A stretch of 64,000 nucleotides of DNA, taken from Desulfovibrio desulfuricans DSM 642 (GTDB taxonomy: Bacteria > Desulfobacterota > Desulfovibrionia > Desulfovibrionales > Desulfovibrionaceae). The DNA is taken from positions 226,437-290,436 of the forward strand of contig NZ_ATUZ01000016.1 in assembly GCF_000420465.1 (NCBI RefSeq). Direction: 5' to 3'. This document shows positions 58,007 through 64,000 of the stretch, piece after piece (positions within the stretch are counted from its first letter, which is position 1; every line of letters begins with the position of its first letter). Under the pieces are notes generated by a model, which saw nothing but the letters and a program-made list of their open reading frames with translations, made no database searches and had not been told where the DNA came from. The position numbers and the translations under genes are program-made.

Positions 58007-58094
58007 GTCTGCCGTTTTCTGTCTGAAAAACAAAAAAAGAAAACGGCAGACAACCAGAATTGGTTCTCACCAATTCCGACTGTTTGCCGTTTTC
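58007..58094 (-). promoter_or_regulatory. Candidate attenuator: three alternating complementary segments before the coupling gene
   Basis: Read on the minus strand, GAAAACGGCAAACA (58094-58081) can pair with TGTCTGCCGTTTTC (58052-58039), which is followed at once by a run of seven T residues, making a terminator. The same middle segment is a perfect 13-base complement of GAAAACGGCAGAC (58019-58007), which lies just before the ribosome site. The middle segment can pair with only one partner at a time. An inner GAATTGG/CCAATTC stem strengthens the first hairpin. Confidence 0.6.
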
Positions 58095-58637
58095 CCCCTT
58101 ATAGCAGCTCCATGCCGCCATATTCCGGTGCCCCGGATAAAACGAAGGGGCGTCCTCCCCTTCGGCGCTCTTTGGAAATGAGCGCATAATCGCAAATTGT
58201 GGGTTGGGAAAAAACGTAGTTGCAGGGCTTGTTCCATCGACCCTGATCGCGAAGCGCTTCCACCTTCCTGACCACCAGGCAGGGGGGAGACCTTTCGGTC
58301 GGCCCAAATCTTTTTTTTGCTAAATGTTGATGACAATTCTTCGATAGACAGTTTTCAAAAAAACGTCAACAGCCATCTCATTAAAAAAATATCAATAAAA
58401 ACATGACACTTTATTGAGAGCGAGTGACAGGACTTTTTTAGTTCAGACTTTACGGGCAACAAAAAAAATGGCAAAATTGAATACACGCATGTTGTAAGGC
58501 AAAAAGACACGAATTCGTTCCGATTGGAATGTTTCTACTAAACTAGACTTATAAAACTCATTTCTCTAGTTGGTGCCTTAAGTTATGGCGTAGCGTGTAG
58601 AAGGCTTGCAAGCTTTCAACATAAAGAGAAGAGATAC
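58034..58637. other. Regulatory spacer between coupling gene and radical SAM gene
   Basis: About 600 bases between divergent genes with no supported ORF. It contains the hairpin array, a further hairpin CGAAGGGG/CCCCTTCG (58143-58164) with a T-run on the minus strand, a GACC/GGTC mini-hairpin followed by eight T residues (about 58278-58318), and then about 300 bases of very AT-rich sequence that should hold the promoter of the radical SAM operon. Confidence 0.5.
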
Positions 58638-59525
58638 ATGAAAGAGCTTATAATAGAACTCACGAATCGATGCTTGAATAACTGTATTCACTGTTCAAGC
58701 AAAAGTTGCGGTGCTGGGGGGAAAATCCACGACATTTCTTTGCATGAAATTGAACCTGTGGTATCTAGTGCCATTAATTCTGGCTTTCATCAGGTTGTTT
58801 TTTCTGGTGGAGAACCTTTGCTCCATCCTGAGTTTGATTTGTTTGTAAAGTATTTCCACAGCCGGAATATACCTATGAAGGTGTATACCTCTGGAGTTAC
58901 CGACAGTTCTTTTTTTAATGATAAGGAAAAAATTCATGCTATGTCATGTCTAAACGCCATAACTGTATCCTGTTACGCGTCAGACCGAGATCTGCACAAT
59001 TCAATTACGCGCAATTCGCAGAGCTATGACAAATTACAAGAATTTATTTCTCAATTTCATAATACAGTAGAATATTTTGAAATGAATTTCGTTCCAATGG
59101 CTTTAAATGCACACGAAATGAATGTAGTGTATGAAAAATATAAAGAAATATTAAGTCAATTTAATGTTCTCAAATTAGTATGCCAAGGGAATGCTAAGAA
59201 TAATTGGGGAAAATTATTTGCCTCCAGGGAATGCATAGATCAAGAACTACGTATTCTATGCGGAAAGCAGAAAACAAAAATTGGCAATTCATTTGGAGAA
59301 TTATCTAACGCTACCTATCGATGTGAAGCTGGTAGTAAAAAAATGTGCATATCATTTGACGGCTATGTTATCCCCTGCGAAGTATTTAAATCTTCGAGAA
59401 AAGAATTCAGACATTGTTCAGAATATGCTTTAGATAAAAAACTTTTTGCGTGTGATGCGGTCAGTTATTCTTTACATGACTATGCCCGTGGATGCCAGTC
59501 TGGAGCGATTTTACATGCCAACTAA
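58638..59525 (+). CDS. Radical SAM protein with SPASM-like C-terminal cysteines
   Basis: The 295-residue product has the radical SAM CX3CX2C motif (Cys12, Cys16, Cys19 in CLNNCIHC), the SAM-contacting GGEP block (VVFSGGEPLLHPEF) and a TIM-barrel length. The C-terminal part has YRCEAGSKKMCISFDGYVIPC and a later GCQSGA, a pattern like the SPASM/twitch domains that bind an auxiliary [4Fe-4S] cluster. Such enzymes modify peptides, nucleotides or sugars; the substrate here is unknown and no precursor peptide gene is visible. The start overlaps nothing and has GAAGAG upstream. The next gene overlaps its end by 11 nt. Confidence 0.8.
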   Translation: MKELIIELTNRCLNNCIHCSSKSCGAGGKIHDISLHEIEPVVSSAINSGFHQVVFSGGEPLLHPEFDLFVKYFHSRNIPMKVYTSGVTDSSFFNDKEKIHAMSCLNAITVSCYASDRDLHNSITRNSQSYDKLQEFISQFHNTVEYFEMNFVPMALNAHEMNVVYEKYKEILSQFNVLKLVCQGNAKNNWGKLFASRECIDQELRILCGKQKTKIGNSFGELSNATYRCEAGSKKMCISFDGYVIPCEVFKSSRKEFRHCSEYALDKKLFACDAVSYSLHDYARGCQSGAILHAN

Positions 59526-61152
59526 AACCAATCTGGATGATAAAAATAAAGTTATTTCTTCTATAAACAATGCAGACAAAAAACTTCTAAACAGCATCAC
59601 ATCTGCCGCTAAAGCACATCCAATTGCTATTCTTTCAATAGCCCCGCAGAGGATGAATGACAGTGCGTGTCACTCAACATTTATCACAGAAATCCAAAAA
59701 ATTTACAAAAAAGATAAATCTGGGACACTTCCGTATGATGTGCTTTCCAGTCACCATAGAGAGCTTACAATAGAATGGGAGCGAATAATAAGAGCTGCCA
59801 TCGCTATTTTGAGAAAAGCCGACACGCGTGAGCCTTTTCGTGAAAGGTCTCACTCTCAAATTAATCCCTCTGCCTATGGAGTTACACACCTTAAAGAATT
59901 TTTTCAAAAGTTTGTTGACTTTGAAGATGTGCTATATGGAGCGGATCGATGGTACCGAGATCATGTTGTTCATGCATATAGAGTTTGGCTTCTTGGGCTT
60001 GATTTTTTGCTAAAGGAAAAGCCCGCTGGGGGAATTTTTGCAGATGATTTTTCAGAAGCAATTAGCCTTGAGGTCAAATGCGACCTGGGGCTATTTTGCT
60101 CAAAGGATATAGAGCAGAATATACCTAATTCTCAGGCGACTGCTTTACCCATTGATGCTCCTAAATTTGTTTATTCATACGATGAAATTATCGCCATCTG
60201 GTCAATTGCAGCGTTAACTCATGATCTAGGATACCCATTAGAAAAAGCGCCCAAAATTCTTCGGTCGATCCAGGATATGATGGCTAATTTTGTATGTTCT
60301 CCTGATTTACGACAAGACCTGCGCTTTAATACGGCTGCAGATTCTATTAATGACTATGTTGTGAGACTAATTAGCACTAGAATGTCGCAGTATCGTCCAT
60401 ATTTTAATGATGTAGTAAACGAAAAAGTATACGTTGGGCGGGTACAGCCCAAGTTTTACATAAAATTTTTAAAGTCACTTGAGACATCTCGACATGGCAT
60501 AATTAGTTCAATAGTTTTATATAAATCATTATTATATTTCTTAGAAACTGATTGTAATATAAGTGAAGACTATCGTTTTACACATGAAGATGTACGTCAG
60601 TTTTATGCACGGCGTGAAATCCTACGCTCGATCGCATCCCATACATGCTCAGATGTATATCAAATGTATGTGGCAAGTTTTTCCTTCTTGCTCTTTTTCT
60701 GTGATGAATTGCAGGATTGGGGGAGGAATAAATACCACGGAATCAGAGACAGTGATATTCATTTTTTCCCCCCTGAGGTCGTTGAATTTAGCAAAGAGTG
60801 CATTGAAATTAAACAAAGCTATGCGATCAAAAGGTTCAAACCTAATGATAATCTTGACTCCACATCAATTGCAATTGCAGCAAAGAGAATTCAAAGTGAA
60901 TTTGAAAAATTTCGCTTAGTTTATAGGGATGGTATTGATACCACGAATAGAAAATTTTCGTTCAAGAAAAGTATTCAACTTGAGATTTGTGATCTTGATC
61001 TGCCCATAACTATAGTCTACTCGATACCGGCTAACAGCGAGGCAACTATATATTATGAACACCCTGGACTTTCTGCAGATAAGATTGTGAAGCACATAAA
61101 AGCTATTCAAACCCAAAAGATATCCGTTGCTAAAAATGATTCATCAAGCTGA
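59515..61152 (+). CDS. HD-domain metal-dependent hydrolase-like protein
   Basis: The ATG at 59515 lies 8 nt after TGGAG and overlaps the radical SAM gene; the open frame reaches 59446. The 545-residue product has residues that fit an HD fold: His150 (YRDHVVHAY), His236-Asp237 (ALTHDLGYPLEK), His376 and Asp380 (ASHTCSDVY). HD proteins hydrolyse phosphate esters of nucleotides. The first 130 residues and the last 150 match nothing I know. It overlaps the next gene by 17 nt, so all three genes are translationally linked. Confidence 0.7.
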   Translation: MPTKTNLDDKNKVISSINNADKKLLNSITSAAKAHPIAILSIAPQRMNDSACHSTFITEIQKIYKKDKSGTLPYDVLSSHHRELTIEWERIIRAAIAILRKADTREPFRERSHSQINPSAYGVTHLKEFFQKFVDFEDVLYGADRWYRDHVVHAYRVWLLGLDFLLKEKPAGGIFADDFSEAISLEVKCDLGLFCSKDIEQNIPNSQATALPIDAPKFVYSYDEIIAIWSIAALTHDLGYPLEKAPKILRSIQDMMANFVCSPDLRQDLRFNTAADSINDYVVRLISTRMSQYRPYFNDVVNEKVYVGRVQPKFYIKFLKSLETSRHGIISSIVLYKSLLYFLETDCNISEDYRFTHEDVRQFYARREILRSIASHTCSDVYQMYVASFSFLLFFCDELQDWGRNKYHGIRDSDIHFFPPEVVEFSKECIEIKQSYAIKRFKPNDNLDSTSIAIAAKRIQSEFEKFRLVYRDGIDTTNRKFSFKKSIQLEICDLDLPITIVYSIPANSEATIYYEHPGLSADKIVKHIKAIQTQKISVAKNDSSS

Positions 61153-61624
61153 ATTTTCCTTGTGCAAACGCTATCGTTATTGGCTGGGGCGCTCATGGCT
61201 TTTTGGTGCGGGTATGGTAACGTGGGTGTTGCTAAACCCCAGTACCGCAGATGCACAAGTTGATGACCCAACTATCCGTAGATGCATACGATTTTCTCAA
61301 CACTGGGGCTACCAGCGGATGAGTGTAGTGAATCTATTTGCCTTTCGAAGCACTTCACCTTCAAAACTTCTGGCTGAATCTGATCCAATAGGCCCTGATA
61401 ATGATTCATTTATTTTGAAATCTGCAATTTCAGCAGATATTGTTGTTGTTGGCTGGGGGAATAATGGAACACTAATGAACCGCGATAATGACGTTATGAG
61501 CCTCTTATTTTCTGCAGGAATAACCCCCAGTGCTCTCGATGTCACTAAATCAAATTCACCTAAGCATCCACTCTATGTTAAGTATGATAAAAAATTATTT
61601 CCGTATATCAATGGTGCCGTGTAG
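61136..61624 (+). CDS. DUF1643-family protein
   Basis: The 162-residue product shows the DUF1643 pattern: RYRYWLGRSW, WVLLNPSTADAQVDDPTIRRCIRFSQHWGY, VVNLFAFRSTSP, VVVGWGNNG and the C-terminal KHPLYV. The family is found on plasmids, phages and islands and its biochemical role is not established. The ATG at 61136 is inside the end of the HD gene. It is the last gene of the three-gene cargo operon. Confidence 0.8.
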   Translation: MIHQAEFSLCKRYRYWLGRSWLFGAGMVTWVLLNPSTADAQVDDPTIRRCIRFSQHWGYQRMSVVNLFAFRSTSPSKLLAESDPIGPDNDSFILKSAISADIVVVGWGNNGTLMNRDNDVMSLLFSAGITPSALDVTKSNSPKHPLYVKYDKKLFPYINGAV

Positions 61625-61743
61625 TAATTGTTTAGGCGTGAGAATTCAGTTTTTATTGTTGTTTATTGTGGTTATTTTTGATGTTCAATGTCTATCAAAG
61701 CCGCATATCTGACAGAGATCAGAGACTGACGGCATAAATAAAG

Positions 61744-61780
61744 CCCCACAATTCAAGCATTGCAGCATCTGCCTCCCCCC
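61744..61780. repeat. Direct repeat, copy A
   Basis: The copy shares the 15-mer CAATTCAAGCATTGC and the 12-mer CTGCCTCCCCCC, in the same order and nearly the same spacing, with copy B at 62217-62256. Confidence 0.65.
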
Positions 61781-61977
61781 TCTTTCCATAATTTCTTTCT
61801 AAAATATTCCTCCTGTTGGACTACGCTTTGAAGCCCCTGAACCACGGGTTCCCAGCGATCATCCGTATTCTCAAGAATTTCCTGTATGACTTCGTCCAAT
61901 GACAGACAGTCCTCCAACAGCGCCTGTGCATTATCTATTTGCACTTTGCTTTGGTATAGGTAAATAGGATACAGCAA
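61753..61977 (-). CDS. Small hypothetical protein (possible)
   Basis: A 74-residue frame from a TTG start, with GGGGG as a possible ribosome site, encodes an acidic, helical product (SLDEVIQEILENTDDRWEPVVQGLQSVVQQEEYF). The amino-acid use looks protein-like, but the start is weak and its last codons fall in repeat copy A. I do not recognise it. It could be a degraded gene. Confidence 0.4.
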   Translation of the reverse strand: MLYPIYLYQSKVQIDNAQALLEDCLSLDEVIQEILENTDDRWEPVVQGLQSVVQQEEYFRKKLWKEGGGRCCNA

Positions 61978-62216
61978 TCCCCCAATATCTTTGAGGTCAT
62001 TTGTGTGAATACTTTTTATGATTTAACCAACTCACATAGAAAAAATTCAGTTTTTTAATTTTTTGCAAGTATCGAAAACGAGCGTAACTTAAACAATGCA
62101 GGGGATTCTCTAGATTCAGATTGATTGTCAATCAAGAGCAGGCTGATATAACTATAAAAAAATTGTTTAATAATTTTAAAGTACAGTCTGTTATAGTCTT
62201 TTTAACATTGAGAACT

Positions 62217-62256
62217 CCCCAGCAATTCAAGCATTGCCATGCTTCTGCCTCCCCCC
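62217..62256. repeat. Direct repeat, copy B
   Basis: Partner of copy A at 61744-61780; the two copies flank the small minus-strand frame and part of the spacer before mobV. Confidence 0.65.
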
Positions 62257-62373
62257 TTCCTTGTTACCGGGTGTTCTGTGATATTTTGTTTAAAAATATT
62301 TTTTAAGTTTTTTATTTATAACATATAGAACTTTCATACATCGCTCATTTTATTGCCCTTGCATGACTTCTTA

Positions 62374-62391
62374 TTTGTATTATTATACAAA
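62374..62391. repeat. Inverted repeat just upstream of mobV
   Basis: Perfect seven-base arms TTTGTAT and ATACAAA with a TATT loop. Its position fits a relaxase-binding hairpin or an operator. Confidence 0.5.
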
Positions 62392-62423
62392 TTACTACTT
62401 TTATATATTTAGTTGAGGTTCAT

Positions 62424-63407
62424 ATGCAAGCAGTACTAAGGTTTCAACCGATTGAAAGGAATGGGTTAAAGGCTGTCGGAATGCACAATAGTCGTGGTTA
62501 TACAGAAGTCAACATGCCTGGGCATATAGATGTGAGTCGATCTTCTTTGAATCGTGTTCTTGTCGGGCCAGCGGTTAAAAAAATTTCTGGAGCGATGGCA
62601 GCGGCGATTGAAAAGATTCCAATGGCTCGTAAGTCTTCTGATGTGGGGAAAGACATCGTAATGTGCGAGGCCATATTGTCTGCTTCTTCAGAGTTCTTTC
62701 AACTCAAGGGTGCAACTGAAAAATGGAGCCGTCAATCTGTAGAGTGGCTGAAAAAAGAGTTTGGTGAAAAACTTCTTTCGGCTGTTCTCCATCTGGATGA
62801 GCAGACGCCACATATACACGCGGTTATTAGGGTAGATGAAGAAAAAAGTCGGATTCACCCTGTTACAAAAGAACGGATGCCCTCGAAAAGAGTGCTTTGT
62901 TATTCTGATCGTTTTGTAGACAGGAAAGAAGTACTCACTCGTGCGCGTATAGATGGCCGTTCACACCTAGATACAAAGCTTGGTAGATTTCAAACTCGGT
63001 ATGCAGAGGCGGTTAGCTCTCTTGGTCTTGAACGAGGACGTGAATCAGCTAGGACTAAAGATAAAAATCTTGTCCATACAAAAACACAATTAGAAGCAGA
63101 AATTCAAAGCTTAAAAATTAAAAAAGATGAAGAAATTCAGAATCTTTCTAGGGTTAAAGTGAAAGTTGAAGAAGCTATAAAAAAGATGGAATTGGAAGCA
63201 ATAGAGAATGGAAAATCCCTTTATCGTAGAGAAGTTGAGAAAGTAAAGCGAAAAATAGAAGATCTTTTCTTATGTAAAAATAATGCGAAACAATTCTTCT
63301 TTTCCTTAAGAGAAAATCAGCGGAAAGAAAACATTCATAGAAATACATTTTTAAACAAAGTTAATTGCTATAATAATATTAATGTTGTGGAGATGAAAAA
63401 TGGATAG
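62424..63407 (+). CDS. MobV-type relaxase (plasmid Mob/Pre family)
   Basis: The 327-residue product has the Mob/Pre N-terminal block (RFQPIERNGLKAVGMHNSR) and the metal-binding motif HLDEQTPHIH (His123, Asp125, Glu126, His130, His132) of MobV relaxases, which nick oriT for plasmid mobilization. The C-terminal third is a long coiled coil rich in Lys and Glu (residues about 215-290). The protein is short compared with MobM-type relaxases (about 490), so the C-terminal region is reduced. GAGG lies before the ATG. Its stop overlaps the start of the next gene (ATGGATAG). Confidence 0.88.
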   Translation: MQAVLRFQPIERNGLKAVGMHNSRGYTEVNMPGHIDVSRSSLNRVLVGPAVKKISGAMAAAIEKIPMARKSSDVGKDIVMCEAILSASSEFFQLKGATEKWSRQSVEWLKKEFGEKLLSAVLHLDEQTPHIHAVIRVDEEKSRIHPVTKERMPSKRVLCYSDRFVDRKEVLTRARIDGRSHLDTKLGRFQTRYAEAVSSLGLERGRESARTKDKNLVHTKTQLEAEIQSLKIKKDEEIQNLSRVKVKVEEAIKKMELEAIENGKSLYRREVEKVKRKIEDLFLCKNNAKQFFFSLRENQRKENIHRNTFLNKVNCYNNINVVEMKNG

Positions 63408-63882
63408 TATAAATTTATCATTGTTATTAATGGAAAGTTCTCGCAGATATAATAAACTTTCAAGTGATGTTTTTTCTTTTAGCGTGGAACAGAGTTTATT
63501 TGCTTCAAAAATAGCATCTCAACGCGATTCATTAGCCACAAGCATTATAACAATGAATAAAAATTTTGAAATAATAATAGATGAAGAAAAAATTAATTTA
63601 CTTGAAGATGATAATATACTGTCGTCTTGGAGTAACTGTATAAATTTAGATTTTGCTCTGCAAGATATTTTTAAAGAAGAACAGCATATATTAATGCATT
63701 TCCAGTATGTTATAGAAAAATCAGAAAAGTTTATTAATGAGATTGCCGCAGGTGTGAGGAAAGAAGTTTTGTATGGGTGTTCAGTGTGTGGTGCTGTCTA
63801 TACAGCAAAAAAAGCTGAGCCGATTGTTCCATGTAAAATTTGTGGTGCGCAAGAAAATTTGCAAGCACGTCTGTACTTATAG
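63400..63882 (+). CDS. Helical protein with C-terminal rubredoxin-like zinc/iron ribbon
   Basis: The 160-residue product is mostly helical for about 125 residues and ends with a two-CxxC module (YGCSVCGAVYTAKKAEPIVPC, then KICGAQ) like the rubredoxin domain of rubrerythrins. The N-terminal part lacks an obvious ExxH ferritin-type diiron pattern, so it may be a structural zinc ribbon on a helical bundle rather than a rubrerythrin. It overlaps mobV by eight bases, which points to a relaxase accessory role (inference). Confidence 0.65.
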   Translation: MDSINLSLLLMESSRRYNKLSSDVFSFSVEQSLFASKIASQRDSLATSIITMNKNFEIIIDEEKINLLEDDNILSSWSNCINLDFALQDIFKEEQHILMHFQYVIEKSEKFINEIAAGVRKEVLYGCSVCGAVYTAKKAEPIVPCKICGAQENLQARLYL

Positions 63883-63905
63883 ATGAAAAATTGTTTTTGC
63901 GTCTA

Positions 63906-63937
63906 TAGGGCGGCGGGGTAAAAACCCTACCGCCCTA
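63906..63937. terminator. Strong hairpin after the mob unit
   Basis: TAGGGCGG and CCGCCCTA form the outer stem and GGGT/ACCC the inner one, followed by only TTT. It probably ends the mobV transcript. Confidence 0.55.
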
Positions 63938-63942
63938 TTTGG

Positions 63943-64000
63943 GTGGTCGAGTGAGGCGAGAGGCATCCATGCCGCGAGTGGTCGAGTGAGGCGAGAGGCA
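63943..64000. repeat. Tandem direct repeat at the window edge
   Basis: A 23-bp unit starting GTGGTCGAGTGAGGCG occurs at 63943-63965 and 63978-64000, with a 12-bp spacer, a 35-bp period. More copies may follow outside the window. Confidence 0.75.

Larger units (their letters stand above)
61978..62423. other. Spacer upstream of mobV, possible oriT region
   Basis: About 445 bases without a supported gene. It holds a perfect palindrome TTGATTG-T-CAATCAA (62121-62135), repeat copy B, in which AAGCAT/ATGCTT can pair (minus strand), and an inverted repeat TTTGTAT-4-ATACAAA (62374-62391) 33 bases before the mobV start. MobV relaxases usually nick just upstream of their own gene, so oriT is expected here, but I cannot match a known nic site. 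Confidence 0.45.

Noticed and set aside
57975..58336. Minus-strand ORFs through the coupling-gene leader
   Set aside because: They overlap the hairpin array and the gene's own ribosome site, and their composition is not protein-like.
58320..58345. pC194-type double-strand origin near TTCTTCGATAG
   Set aside because: The resemblance to the known nick consensus is too weak, and it lies far from rep.
63943..64000. CRISPR array at the right edge
   Set aside because: The unit is 23 bp with a 12-bp spacer, too short for CRISPR spacers, and no cas gene is present; a tandem repeat is the better description.

Overview
The window looks like a piece of a Desulfovibrio-type (Desulfovibrionales) chromosome. 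This is an inference from gene content: an iron-containing alcohol dehydrogenase with its own strong promoter region and terminator, the selenium-related protein YedF, a chemoreceptor fused to a bacteriohemerythrin, and many other methyl-accepting chemotaxis proteins, all in a GC-rich background. From about 51.6 kb to the right edge the sequence becomes clearly AT-richer and the gene content changes to mobile-element functions.

Left part (1-26 kb). A 5'-truncated trpB and uvrC are followed by a minus-strand secreted DUF3298-like protein and a CaCA-type cation exchanger. The exchanger is preceded by what I read as a yybP-ykoY (manganese) riboswitch with a terminator stem. Next come a three-gene run (zinc-ribbon membrane protein, small protein, lipoprotein), a ~1000-residue membrane protein, adh, yedF, the hemerythrin chemoreceptor, an OlsF-like bifunctional acyltransferase and a DksA/TraR zinc-finger protein. 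A YheO-like regulator then precedes ridA, a DAACS-type transporter and a CyuA-like cysteine desulfidase, which together read as a cysteine/serine catabolism unit in which RidA would clear 2-aminoacrylate. pdxS-pdxT (PLP synthase) follow on the minus strand.

Middle (24.7-51.5 kb). A small plus-strand series (unknown protein, HAD phosphatase, YggT, DUF465) leads into ilvB-ilvN-ilvC. Then come a Cache-type chemoreceptor, a divergent MocR-like regulator/EamA exporter pair with a repeat-rich shared operator region, three tandem paralogous four-helix-bundle chemoreceptors, an orphan Opp/Dpp ATPase, an mla lipid-transport cluster (mlaF, mlaD, mlaC, mlaA; no mlaE), rlmE-yebC, a periplasmic Cu/Zn superoxide dismutase, a CgeB-like glycosyltransferase and tRNA-Ala(CGC).

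Right part (51.6-64 kb). Next to the tRNA lies an AT-rich mobilizable or plasmid-like element: an AlpA-type DNA-binding protein, a rolling-circle (HUH) Rep protein, two unknown membrane proteins, an Xre regulator, a soluble VirD4/TraG-like coupling ATPase and a MobV relaxase followed by a coupled rubredoxin-domain protein. Its cargo is an overlapping three-gene operon (radical SAM/SPASM-like enzyme, HD-domain protein, DUF1643 protein) that I do not recognise as a named system and regard as the best candidate for something new. The element also carries several strong RNA-like structures: a 141-nt nested inverted repeat, a probable ~330-nt structured transcript bounded by a promoter and a terminator, and a three-copy mutually exclusive hairpin array in front of the coupling-protein gene. 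No integrase and no second att copy are visible, so the element probably continues beyond position 64000.
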